This document shows positions 9,324 through 18,218 of a stretch of 64,000 nucleotides of DNA, in pieces (within the stretch, counting starts at the first letter, position 1; each line of letters begins with the position of its first letter). A model generated the notes under the pieces. It was given only the letters and a program-made list of their open reading frames with translations. It did not search any database and had not been told where the DNA came from. The position numbers were made by a program, and so were the translations under genes. Origin of the DNA: Photobacterium phosphoreum (lineage in GTDB: Bacteria > Pseudomonadota > Gammaproteobacteria > Enterobacterales > Vibrionaceae); NCBI RefSeq assembly GCF_002954725.1, contig NZ_MSCQ01000002.1, forward strand, positions 634,656-698,655. Reading direction: 5' to 3'.

Positions 9324-10319
9324 CTATTTGTCTAACAATTCAGAAGCCTTGTAACAACGAGGAGCCACCGTGGTTGTCGATGCTAACATATTTGAATACA
9401 TTGATTTTTGTAATACTTCTTTATCGGCTTGCAGTTGCATAACTCGCTGGCGTAACTGTTCTATAACCACTTGAGAATCATGCTGTTTTTTTGATTTACG
9501 TTCTAATTCAAGAAAGAGTTCTTCCACATCAAGACTCTCCGTTTCAGTTATCTTTTGTGATGCAATCAATGTGTGTTGTCGTTGTTCAGCCTCAATCGCA
9601 AGCTGTTTTACAAACGAACCCATTTCATCAGCAGATCCAACCAAACGATTAAATATCAATAAAAAAGAACAAATTTCCTCATCTGTAGAAAAATTGGGAT
9701 AACGTATTTTATGATCGATTTCAGTCCAAGCTTCTTCAAAAATAGTTCTAACTTGTACTTCTGTAAAAATACGTCGTTGCTGTAACTCACTGCCAAAGAC
9801 ATAATGTAATGACCGATAGCCCGCTGGGTGTATTTTTACTTTAATATCTTTGGGTAATTTGGCAAAAACTTCATCATCGCCACTTCTTACATAAAAGACA
9901 GGCGGCTCTTCATACTGCCACTTGCTGATTAAATAATCATGAATCGCTAACCCATCATCTTTAAATAAATGTAATGCTCGTACCCCAATAAGGTCAGTAA
10001 CAATTTCATCATAATTATATTGATTAATACCGAGATATTTAGCTTTAAACGTTACACTATGAGACTGCGTCTTTCTGACGATTTTCTCCATGAGATGTTG
10101 CGGGTTTTTTACTCGCCAGCGTACAGAATGAACATGAGAGCACTGCTGAATAATACCAGCATAGGATTCAGCAGTAAGATTCAACGCTTCTGTTCGTTGC
10201 TCATGACATAGCCCTATCGCTTTTAATGTCGACCACGTAATTGGGCTAGCTTGCCACTGCTGTTGGGTAATTCGATTATTGTGCAGAAACTCATCTTCTG
10301 TCAAAAGAGCAATACTCAT
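9324..10319 (-). CDS. RelA/SpoT-type (p)ppGpp synthetase, small-alarmone-synthetase class with C-terminal coiled coil
   Basis: 331 residues. A synthetase domain spans about 60-215. Visible motifs are RWRVKNPQHLMEK (nucleotide binding), TDLIGVRALHLF (the metal-binding Asp), GYRSLHYVF, and EVQVRTIFEEAWTEIDHKIRY (catalytic Glu). There is no HD hydrolase domain before it and no TGS or ACT domain after it. Residues 255-310 form a charged, coiled-coil-like tail. It should transfer pyrophosphate from ATP to GDP or GTP. Vibrio has a small synthetase, RelV, of about 260 residues; this protein is longer, so orthology is uncertain. It is a single-gene unit with no antitoxin or hydrolase gene next to it. 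Confidence 0.82.
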   Translation of the reverse strand: MSIALLTEDEFLHNNRITQQQWQASPITWSTLKAIGLCHEQRTEALNLTAESYAGIIQQCSHVHSVRWRVKNPQHLMEKIVRKTQSHSVTFKAKYLGINQYNYDEIVTDLIGVRALHLFKDDGLAIHDYLISKWQYEEPPVFYVRSGDDEVFAKLPKDIKVKIHPAGYRSLHYVFGSELQQRRIFTEVQVRTIFEEAWTEIDHKIRYPNFSTDEEICSFLLIFNRLVGSADEMGSFVKQLAIEAEQRQHTLIASQKITETESLDVEELFLELERKSKKQHDSQVVIEQLRQRVMQLQADKEVLQKSMYSNMLASTTTVAPRCYKASELLDK

Positions 10320-10483
10320 TGCTAACTCACTTATTGATAAATAACACTTATATATAAACGCTAACGATAAATTAAATAATACATCGTATGTTATTTTAAT
10401 AACCGAATTAAATTATGCCTTTTGCACATTAACTTCAAGTTTATACAAATTTTAAAATGATAACAAAGTTACCACTAATAAAA

Positions 10484-10696
10484 TTAACCCATGATTGAAT
10501 AGCTGGTTTTAATGACTCGCTGGTAATAATCATCAATCGAAGCCGCTAATGAAAAATGATAAAAAGCATATAACGATACATGGTCATATACCTCATATTC
10601 ACTACGCTGCCAAAAATCGATATAAAGACAATCTTTCTCTACATCATGACCTATTTTTTTGATTACATCAGAACTCACAACAGACCAATTAATCAT
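10484..10696 (-). CDS. KTSC-domain protein
   Basis: 70 residues, nearly all one KTSC domain: VxSSxIxxIGxD near the start, the middle segment with aromatic residues (FWQRSEYEVYDHV), and the terminal IKTSY that gives the family its name. The family is small and cytoplasmic. In some proteins it is linked to RNA-related enzymes such as lysyl-tRNA synthetase-like contexts, but no function is established. It stands alone, in the same direction as the alarmone synthetase downstream. Confidence 0.75.
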   Translation of the reverse strand: MINWSVVSSDVIKKIGHDVEKDCLYIDFWQRSEYEVYDHVSLYAFYHFSLAASIDDYYQRVIKTSYSIMG

Positions 10697-10899
10697 TCAC
10701 ATTTACACCAATATTATTGAATAATTAATCATGCCAAAAGCGCTGTAATATACCTACATTTTTTTGATTTTCACTATTATTGCAGTCAAAAACGGCACTT
10801 GAGTAACGCTTAATCGAGTTCTACTAGTCACTTTAATGTCGCTCACGTAAACTGAGGATATTATTTTCGTGCTCAATCGTTTAAGGATTTAGTCACAAC

Positions 10900-11889
10900 A
10901 TGAAACGTATTCCCACTAATATCATTACAGGTTTCTTAGGCGCAGGTAAAACTACCTCAATTCTTTCGTTACTGGCACGTAAACCTGAACACGAAAAATG
11001 GGCGATATTAATCAATGAATTCGGCAATGTCGGTGTGGATGGTGCTATTTTAGAGCAACAAGGGGCTATCATTAAAGAAGTCCCTGGCGGTTGCATGTGC
11101 TGTGTTGCAGGCTTACCGATGTCTGTTGGCATTAACGCGCTACTGGCGCAAAAACCTGACCGACTATTGCTTGAACCAACAGGCTTAGGTCACCCTAAAG
11201 AAGTGATCCACAAATTAACCTCAGAAAGCTACCGTAACTATGTTGATCTTCGCGCAACGATTACTGTTGTGGATCCGCGCCATTTTGCCGACAACGTTTA
11301 TACTGATAACGTCAATTTTCAAGATCAACTCGCACTCGCCGATGTGGTCGTAGCCAATAAAATTGATCAATGTGACGATTTTGATTTATATACTTTTCAA
11401 ACCGCAATGGAAAAAGCTGAACCTAAAAAAGCATTAATTGCCGAAGTGGAACATGGTCGACTTGAGTTGGAATGGCTCGATATTGAACGCACAGATCGCC
11501 AAGCGCAACATAGTCACCATCATCATGGGCATGACCAAACTGAACCATTACCTGAACTAGAATTAGCCCCTGGTCAGCAATTTATTCGTAAAGAAAACCA
11601 CGGTCAGGGTTATCACAGTTGTGGTTGGTTCTTTGCCGCTGATCAATTATTCGAATTTTCAAAATTATTCAGTCTATTTTCTAACCTCAGCGCTAACCGT
11701 ATTAAAGCGGTGGTTAATACTGAAAATGGCTGCTTTGCCTTTAACGTCGTCAATCAAGTGGTATCGGTTAACGAACTCTCACTTGAAGGCTTTGAATCAC
11801 GCATTGAAGTAATTGATAACGAGATCCTACCGTGGGATGAATTAGAGAATATTCTATGTTCGATTACAGCCAATACTGTCGCTAAATAA
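10900..11889 (+). CDS. CobW/COG0523 family GTPase, metal chaperone
   Basis: 329 residues. Walker A is GFLGAGKTT near residue 11-19, the zinc-binding CxCC motif is GGCMCC (about 64-69), and the guanine-specificity NKID motif is near residue 156. A histidine-rich linker (HSHHHHGHD, about 205-213) precedes the C-terminal CobW domain (about 225-320). COG0523 GTPases deliver zinc or another metal to client enzymes. The next two genes encode TldD/TldE metalloproteases in the same direction, which makes metal delivery to them an attractive but unproven idea. A 116-bp gap separates them. No Zur box was recognised upstream. Confidence 0.88.
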   Translation: MKRIPTNIITGFLGAGKTTSILSLLARKPEHEKWAILINEFGNVGVDGAILEQQGAIIKEVPGGCMCCVAGLPMSVGINALLAQKPDRLLLEPTGLGHPKEVIHKLTSESYRNYVDLRATITVVDPRHFADNVYTDNVNFQDQLALADVVVANKIDQCDDFDLYTFQTAMEKAEPKKALIAEVEHGRLELEWLDIERTDRQAQHSHHHHGHDQTEPLPELELAPGQQFIRKENHGQGYHSCGWFFAADQLFEFSKLFSLFSNLSANRIKAVVNTENGCFAFNVVNQVVSVNELSLEGFESRIEVIDNEILPWDELENILCSITANTVAK

Positions 11890-12005
11890 TCCCATTTATT
11901 AGCACTTATCGATCCATTGCTTATACCGATTGCAGTAATAGTGAGAATTTTTATCACTTTACTGCTACGTTATAAAATAGAGCTCATAAAAAGAAGGGAG
12001 CACAG

Positions 12006-13391
12006 ATGCTAAACCCTAATACTGCTAAAACAGTCATTGATCACGCGCTATTTCTTGGGGCTGACTTTGCTGAGTTATTTGTCGAGCACCATCAATCAAG
12101 TTCAGTCCAACTTATCTCTGCTGAGATTGATAAAGTCAATTCAGGCATTGATTTTGGTATTGGTATCCGCCTATTCTTTGGGCATAAAGTCCTCTACGGT
12201 TACACCAATAGCACTGATGAAGAAGAATTAAAACGTGTTACTTCTTTACTGGCTGCAAAAGATAAACGCGACCAAATATTAACGGCTGGCTCTTTAGATT
12301 TAAGCCGTTATAACAATAAACATAGTTGTCAATTACCCCTTAGCCAAGATACCAATATGGCGGCTAAAATTGCCTTTTTACGCCAAGCAGATCAAGCTGC
12401 TCGTGCTGAAAATGAAAAAATAGCCCAGTTTATTGGTAGCGTTGCTCAACGTGAACAGCAAATCGAAATTTTTAACTCCGATGGCCTTCATATTGGTGAC
12501 ACTCGCCACTATACCCGTATTTCGGCTAATGCTGTGGCGCAAAATGGCACTGAGCAATCTACAGGCTATGAAGCACCCGGTGCGTTTACTGGTTGGGAAT
12601 TTAATACTCATGTTGACGCACAGAAACTCGGCCATGATGTCGCCCAACAAGCCATGGTTAAACTGTTTGCAGAAGCCTGTCCATCCGGTGAAATGCCCGT
12701 CATTATAGGCAATGGATTTGGTGGCGTTATCTTCCACGAAGCCTGTGGTCACTTACTTGAAACAACCTCTGTCGCTAAAAAAGCCTCAGTTTTTCACGAT
12801 AAAATGGGTGAAATGATTGCCAATTCGGTTGTTAGTGCTGTTGATGATGGCACTATGACCAATCAATGGGGTTCAATTAACATTGATGATGAAGGTATGG
12901 AAACTCAACGTACTCAATTGATTAAAGACGGTCAACTGACCAGCTTTATGGTTGATCGTATGGGGGGGTTAAAAACAGGCTTTGCACGTACAGGATCAGG
13001 TCGTCGTGAGTCTTATAAGTTCGCCCCAACATCGCGTATGCGTAATACCTTTATTGAGCCAGGCACAAGTACACTCGATGATATGCTCGCCGGTGTTGAG
13101 CGTGGTATTTATGCTAAGAAAATGGGCGGCGGATCAGTTCAGCCTGGTACGGGTGAGTTTAACTTTGCCGTCCAAGAAGCATATTTAGTTGAGAATGGTA
13201 AAATCACTAAACCACTAAAATCTGCAACCTTGATCAGTACGGGTCCTAAAGTATTAAAAGAAATTAGCATGATCGGTAATGATTTTGCCCTTGCTGCTGG
13301 TATGTGTGGTTCGGTTAGTGGCTCAGTACCGACAACCGTGGGTCAAGCGGCATTAAAAGTGGATAATATTCTTGTGGGAGGTGGCAACTAA
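12006..13391 (+). CDS. TldD-family metalloprotease, active subunit
   Basis: 461 residues of the TldD/PmbA family. The metal-binding motif HEACGH (HExxxH) lies near residue 245, the hallmark of the catalytic TldD subunit, followed by the conserved MIANSVVSAVDDGTM stretch and the glycine-rich C-terminal region. TldD/TldE heterodimers degrade unfolded peptides and trim leader peptides of ribosomally made natural products such as microcin B17. It has an AAGAAGGGAG ribosome site. The stop overlaps the next start by one base (TAATG). In E. coli tldD and pmbA are unlinked, so this adjacent pair may be an additional paralogous set. No precursor-peptide gene was found beside it. Confidence 0.88.
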   Translation: MLNPNTAKTVIDHALFLGADFAELFVEHHQSSSVQLISAEIDKVNSGIDFGIGIRLFFGHKVLYGYTNSTDEEELKRVTSLLAAKDKRDQILTAGSLDLSRYNNKHSCQLPLSQDTNMAAKIAFLRQADQAARAENEKIAQFIGSVAQREQQIEIFNSDGLHIGDTRHYTRISANAVAQNGTEQSTGYEAPGAFTGWEFNTHVDAQKLGHDVAQQAMVKLFAEACPSGEMPVIIGNGFGGVIFHEACGHLLETTSVAKKASVFHDKMGEMIANSVVSAVDDGTMTNQWGSINIDDEGMETQRTQLIKDGQLTSFMVDRMGGLKTGFARTGSGRRESYKFAPTSRMRNTFIEPGTSTLDDMLAGVERGIYAKKMGGGSVQPGTGEFNFAVQEAYLVENGKITKPLKSATLISTGPKVLKEISMIGNDFALAAGMCGSVSGSVPTTVGQAALKVDNILVGGGN

Positions 13392-14734
13392 TGGCAGATC
13401 AAAACGCACTACAACAGGCTATCGATTACGTCCTTGATCGTGTTCAAGCAAAAAATGCCGCTGCCGATGTCATTGCAAACCGCAGTAATAATTTTTCATT
13501 GAAAGCCAACCAAGGTGAACTTGACGAATATAAAGTCACTTCAGGTCAAGTGATTGGTGTGCGTGTGATTAAAGATCAACGTACAGCCACCAGTTATTCT
13601 GAATCACTGGATCTCGCAAGTCTTGACTTAATGGTTGATAATGCCCTAACCAATACACAATATTCTCAACAAGACCCGCATCAAAACATCAGTTGCCTTG
13701 ATAGCCAACTGGCGACAATAGACCCTGAAGTTTATCAACTTGAAACCGCAACCGTTGATGAAAAGATTGCGCTTGCATTGTCCCTAGAGCAAGGTGTCGT
13801 TAGCAAACCTCACGCAACCAGTGCGCCTTATAATGGTTTTGCTGAATCTGATAGCCATGTCATTTTAGCCAACACTCAGGGAACATTGTGCAGCCACAGT
13901 GAACGCTCAACATATTGTTATGCTTATACGCTTTATGAAAAAGACGGTAAACAAGCAATGCATGGTGGCATGTCATCAGGACGTGTATTTAATCAGTTAG
14001 ATTCAAGTTACTGCATTAACCATGGTTATGATATGGCACAAGCATTGTTGGACGGTGCTCCGATTGCAAGTAAACACTATTCAGTGATCTTTACACTCAG
14101 TGCATTAAGCAGTTTATTTTCTGCGTTTGGGATGTGCATGTCTGGACAAGCGGCCATGAAAGGCATCAATCCTTGGCGTGATTCGCTTTACACTCAAGTA
14201 GCCAATCCATTACTAACAATCACAGATACCGCTTATATTAATGGTGGTTTTGCCATTAAAGCATTTGATAGCGAAGGTTTTGCAACACGTGACACGTTAT
14301 TAATCGGTGACGGTAAACTGCAAAGCTTATTACACAATAGTCATACAGCGAGTTATTTTGGAATTGAGAATACCGCAAATGGATCTCGTTCAGCCAAAGG
14401 TGGCTTAGGCGTTAGTGCTCGTCATACAGTTATCAGTGCAGGTACTAGCTCTGAGGCAGAAATCACCGCGGGTGAATACCTCGAATTAGTAGAATTGCAA
14501 GGTGTCCATTCAGGTGCTGATGCGGTAAGTGGTGATTTCTCATTTGGTGCTAGTGGCTTTTTATGCCGAGATGGACAGCGAGTACAACCTGTACGAGGCA
14601 TTACGGTTGCAGGTAATTTCTATCAAATGATCAAAGAAATTGAGGCGGTAAGTAGTCAATTAGAAAATGATTACAATCGCAGCTTTTATGCTCCGAAGAT
14701 CCGTTTCTCTCGCTTGAATATTGCAGGAAAATAA
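13391..14734 (+). CDS. TldE/PmbA-family protease partner subunit
   Basis: 447 residues of the TldD/PmbA family without the HExxxH motif, as expected for the non-catalytic partner TldE. The N-terminal alpha-beta region with NRSNNFSLKANQGELDEYK and the C-terminal glycine-rich segment (GVHSGADAVSGDFSFGASGF) are typical. It forms a heterodimer with the preceding TldD and lines the substrate channel. It is translationally coupled to TldD by a one-base overlap and followed by a strong terminator. Confidence 0.87.
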   Translation: MADQNALQQAIDYVLDRVQAKNAAADVIANRSNNFSLKANQGELDEYKVTSGQVIGVRVIKDQRTATSYSESLDLASLDLMVDNALTNTQYSQQDPHQNISCLDSQLATIDPEVYQLETATVDEKIALALSLEQGVVSKPHATSAPYNGFAESDSHVILANTQGTLCSHSERSTYCYAYTLYEKDGKQAMHGGMSSGRVFNQLDSSYCINHGYDMAQALLDGAPIASKHYSVIFTLSALSSLFSAFGMCMSGQAAMKGINPWRDSLYTQVANPLLTITDTAYINGGFAIKAFDSEGFATRDTLLIGDGKLQSLLHNSHTASYFGIENTANGSRSAKGGLGVSARHTVISAGTSSEAEITAGEYLELVELQGVHSGADAVSGDFSFGASGFLCRDGQRVQPVRGITVAGNFYQMIKEIEAVSSQLENDYNRSFYAPKIRFSRLNIAGK

Positions 14735-14752
14735 TACAATTTAACTAGATTA

Positions 14753-14791
14753 AACCTTACTGATGATCTTCTTCAGTAAGGTTTTTTTTTG
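14753..14791 (+). terminator. Rho-independent terminator of the TldD/TldE unit
   Basis: AACCTTACTGA pairs with TCAGTAAGGTT around a short loop, followed by nine to ten T. Confidence 0.9.
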
Positions 14792-14913
14792 CGCTAACTC
14801 AAATACTTGTCCATTATTATCGTTACAACTAACAATCCCTATTATTAGATTTAAAATCTTTCACAAAATGCGATAACATAGAAAAAACACCTAATAAGAA
14901 TGAGAATAAGACC

Positions 14914-15714
14914 ATGAATCTTACCGCCATTGCGACACTACAAATTGATAATAAAATGTTTGCTAATCCTCGTCGTATCGCGCTATTAAAAGCCATCGAT
15001 ACCACAGGCTCAATCAGTCAAGGTGCAAAATTAGCAGGCATTAGTTATAAAGCGGCTTTTGATGCGATTAAGGATATGAATAGTAATAGTGAACAACCAC
15101 TTGTTAATAGTGAAAAAGGCGGGAAAGGTGGCGGAGGTGCAACACTGACGCGCTTTGGTCAACGTTTAATACAAATGTATGACCTATTAAATAAAATTCA
15201 AGATATGGGCTTACAAGCACTCAATGACGATAATGCTCCGCTTGATAGTCTACTCGGTGTCATGAGTCGCTTTTCATTACAAACCAGTGCGCGTAATCAA
15301 TTATTTGGACATATCTCTGCCATCGAAACCCATGACTTGCATGATGTCGTAACAATTGCTATTACAGACCAGCATTATATTCAAGCAACAATCACCCATG
15401 GCAGTACCCTACGTTTACAGCTAAAACAAAATAAAGATGTAGTAACGTTAATTAAAGGCCCTGCAATTACTGTTTGTAGTGAGGAAAATCTCATTCATGG
15501 TAAGCGTGATCGGTTCGATAACCAATTACTCGGTACACTGACTGCGATGAAGCAAGATCGTCAATCAACAGAAATAACGATCAATCTTACCGATGAAATA
15601 AGTATTTGTGCTTTTGTTGATAATCAAGATCTTATGGATGAAACCTTACGCTTAGGAATGCCAATTTACGCATTATTCCATTCAACTCACGTTATTGTGG
15701 CAAGTATGTACTAA
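14914..15714 (+). CDS. modE: ModE, molybdate-responsive transcription regulator
   Basis: 266 residues. The N-terminal winged helix-turn-helix (about 18-85) has the ModE signature ALLKAIDTTGSISQGAKLAGISYKAA in two overlapping blocks, and a GGKGGGGATLT wing. Two Mop/TOBE domains follow (about 125-190 and 195-262; TSARNQLFGHI marks the first). ModE binds molybdate and represses modABC while activating molybdoenzyme genes. No modABC genes are in the window. The start is supported by an upstream AATGAGAATAAG purine-rich stretch only. It is a single-gene unit. Confidence 0.9.
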   Translation: MNLTAIATLQIDNKMFANPRRIALLKAIDTTGSISQGAKLAGISYKAAFDAIKDMNSNSEQPLVNSEKGGKGGGGATLTRFGQRLIQMYDLLNKIQDMGLQALNDDNAPLDSLLGVMSRFSLQTSARNQLFGHISAIETHDLHDVVTIAITDQHYIQATITHGSTLRLQLKQNKDVVTLIKGPAITVCSEENLIHGKRDRFDNQLLGTLTAMKQDRQSTEITINLTDEISICAFVDNQDLMDETLRLGMPIYALFHSTHVIVASMY

Positions 15715-15772
15715 ATAACACTCAGTCATAACCCAATGCTCAAAGGAGTGAGCGTATATTATTGGATATTTT

Positions 15773-16039
15773 TTATGACCCTACGCTACATTTAGTTGAA
15801 AATGCATTGTAATTAAACCCCTTATTAATACAGTTGGTAAAATTAGCATAGTCTTCATATTGCTGCATAATAAGCAAGCCACAGGCAATCAAGACAAATC
15901 CTAACGTCATTATATTCAACCATATTTTCTGTTGCTTTAATGAACATAAAAAAAGCACGACTGATAATGGCACACAGGCAAGACTGAACATCCATAGTGT
16001 TGATGATGAAAATATCATTAAATAACCGTTAAACTGCAA
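15773..16039 (-). CDS. Small membrane protein of unknown function
   Basis: 88 residues with two predicted transmembrane helices (about 8-32 and 38-60) and a C-terminal tail holding two cysteines (near 70 and 84). It is not a recognised family. The hydrophobic pattern and clean frame favour a real gene, but there is no strong ribosome site, so confidence is limited. Confidence 0.5.
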   Translation of the reverse strand: MQFNGYLMIFSSSTLWMFSLACVPLSVVLFLCSLKQQKIWLNIMTLGFVLIACGLLIMQQYEDYANFTNCINKGFNYNAFSTKCSVGS

Positions 16040-16263
16040 CTAACACTTAAAAGCATTTTAAGGCTTTTTCTGCAAAATATCTTATCATGAATCATAAATA
16101 TACTTATTTGACAAAAAAATGACACAAAAAAGGATATTTTAAAATTTAATGCTGTTTATATGAACTATTGATACTGACTAATCATTGTTCCTGTCGGTAT
16201 AAGTTACCAACAGATACAATGATTTTATAATAACGTTGCATCATAGGCATCATAGATTGAGAG

Positions 16264-16998
16264 TTAAATAACAAGCCCACCATCCACTTTTAATACTTGC
16301 CCGGTAATAAAGCTTGATTGAGCACTAGCTAAAAATAATGCACAGTTGGCAATATCTTGTGCCTTACCCATACGCTGAAGTGGTGTTTTAGATGTCATAT
16401 GGTTAATCACTTTTTCTGGTAAATCAACCGTCATTGGTGTTTCTATAAATCCAGGAGCAATACAATTTGCACGTATTTGCGCCCCTTTACGCGCAAATTC
16501 TTTCGCCCAAGATTTTGTCATGGCAATCACACCCGCTTTGGTTGCGGCATAATTGGTTTGACCGATATTGCCGTCAGTACCTACAACCGATGACATGGTA
16601 ATAATTGACCCCGTCCCCGTTTGCATCATCATCGGAGCAATAGCCTGAGTCATGTTAAACACCCCTTTTAGATTAACATCCATGACCAAATCCCAATCAG
16701 ACTCTGTCATTTTATCAATCAAATTATCACGGGTGATCCCTGCATTGTTAACCAACACATCGATATGACCATATTGTTCTGTTAGCTGTCTCACCGCTTC
16801 TGCTACACCTTGCCGATCACAGACATTGAGTTCTAATGCGGTGACGTTTGGAAACTGCTGTTCTAAATCTGCCATCATGCCCATGTTCATATCACAAGCA
16901 ATAACACGTGTTGCATTTTGACGCGCAAATGTTTCAACAATACAACGGCCAATTCCTTGAGCTCCACCTGTTACAAGACATACTTTATCTGTTAGCAT
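16264..16998 (-). CDS. Short-chain dehydrogenase/reductase, FabG-like 3-oxoacyl reductase
   Basis: 244 residues, classical SDR. The NAD(P) binding motif is TGGAQGIG (about 10-17), NNAG is near residue 86, the catalytic Ser is in MSSVVGTDG, and YAATK (Tyr/Lys) is near 150-154. The length and pattern match FabG, but there are no fab or pha genes around it, so it is a paralogue rather than the essential fatty-acid fabG. Candidate reactions are reduction of 3-oxoacyl-ACP or acetoacetyl-CoA. A divergent LysR gene 236 bp away is the likely regulator. Confidence 0.85.
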   Translation of the reverse strand: MLTDKVCLVTGGAQGIGRCIVETFARQNATRVIACDMNMGMMADLEQQFPNVTALELNVCDRQGVAEAVRQLTEQYGHIDVLVNNAGITRDNLIDKMTESDWDLVMDVNLKGVFNMTQAIAPMMMQTGTGSIITMSSVVGTDGNIGQTNYAATKAGVIAMTKSWAKEFARKGAQIRANCIAPGFIETPMTVDLPEKVINHMTSKTPLQRMGKAQDIANCALFLASAQSSFITGQVLKVDGGLVI

Positions 16999-17234
16999 AT
17001 TTTTCCCCTTATGATATTTATTCCCTTCCTATGGCCTAATCAAACTAAACCTTAGCGCTTACTATGAGTCTAGATAACTCTGGCCTAAACATTAGGCTCA
17101 ATATTGCAAGACACAATTTCAAAAATAAGACAGTTACAATTAAATTTAACCATTAGTGAATGCAACAAAACACGTATTACGTATACTTTGATCATAGGAT
17201 GTAATCTCAATAAAGCGATGACGCAGGGAAAGCA

Positions 17235-18152
17235 ATGTTAGATAAAATTATTTTTTTTCTTCATGTAGTGCGATGCCAGTCAGTCACGGAAGCGGCCAAG
17301 CAATATGGTATTTCGGCATCTGCTGGTAGCCGTTGGATCACTGAACTCGAAGAAATGATGGGAATAAGCCTTGTCAAACGCACCACTCGAAAGATTTCAG
17401 TCACTCAAGCCGGACAACATTTATTTCAACGCTTTACGCAAATTAATAATCAAATTACCGATGTACTCAATGAAATTCAAAATATCAGCCAAGAAGATAG
17501 CGGCACCATAAAAGTTGCCTGTACACCGTTGTTTGCTAAATATTATTTAAGTGAAATTATCGGGGAATATGTCAGTGATAACCCCAATATTAATTTTGTG
17601 GTCATTGAAACAGCATTTGAAGTTGATAATGTTCATGAAGTCGATTTTGCGATACGTGCTAATGCCACTTATCGAGGCTTTCAAGACAAAGATAGCTTAT
17701 TGGTAAAACGAACCTTGTTACGCGAACCACTGAAAGCCTGTTGCTCTCCAGCGTACATAGCACGTTATGGACAACCTGTTGTACCTAATGATTTAAAAAA
17801 ACATTTATGCTTATTTGCCACAACGTTAGTGGGCGGTAATCGTTGGATTTTTGAACAAAATGGCGAATATAATTCAGTTCAAATTTCACGTACTGTTGAA
17901 GTCGATGACAGTGAAATTTTAAAAAACATTGCACTTGCTGGCGGGGGAATTGCGTATTTACCCTACAGTTTAATTCAAGATGATTTACAACAAAATAAAT
18001 TAGTCTCTGTACTTAACAACTATATTAGCAGCGAATTTGAACTGAGTTTGTATTATAAACCAAGAAAATACATGCCAGCCCGCTGTGCTAACTTTAAAGA
18101 ACATTTACTCAAACGAGTGACGGATATAAACCTAAGCCGTAATGTTACTTAA
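17235..18152 (+). CDS. LysR-family transcription regulator
   Basis: 305 residues. The N-terminal winged helix-turn-helix (about 1-60) includes SVTEAAKQYGISASAGSRWI, and the effector-binding domain spans about 90-295. LysR proteins usually regulate the divergent neighbour, here the FabG-like SDR, and their own gene from the shared 236-bp region. The co-inducer is unknown. The start ATG is preceded by CGCAGGGAAAGCA (AGGGA, spacing 6). It ends at a bidirectional terminator shared with deaD. Confidence 0.88.
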   Translation: MLDKIIFFLHVVRCQSVTEAAKQYGISASAGSRWITELEEMMGISLVKRTTRKISVTQAGQHLFQRFTQINNQITDVLNEIQNISQEDSGTIKVACTPLFAKYYLSEIIGEYVSDNPNINFVVIETAFEVDNVHEVDFAIRANATYRGFQDKDSLLVKRTLLREPLKACCSPAYIARYGQPVVPNDLKKHLCLFATTLVGGNRWIFEQNGEYNSVQISRTVEVDDSEILKNIALAGGGIAYLPYSLIQDDLQQNKLVSVLNNYISSEFELSLYYKPRKYMPARCANFKEHLLKRVTDINLSRNVT

Positions 18153-18172
18153 CGTTGTCAAAAAACACATAC

Positions 18173-18202
18173 AAAAAAGCCAGACTTTCGTCTGGCTTTT
18201 TT
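18173..18202. terminator. Bidirectional terminator, lysR / deaD
   Basis: AAAAAAGCCAGAC pairs with GTCTGGCTTTTTT around the tetraloop TTTC. Confidence 0.92.
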
Positions 18203-18218
18203 ATTGTACTAGCGCAAA

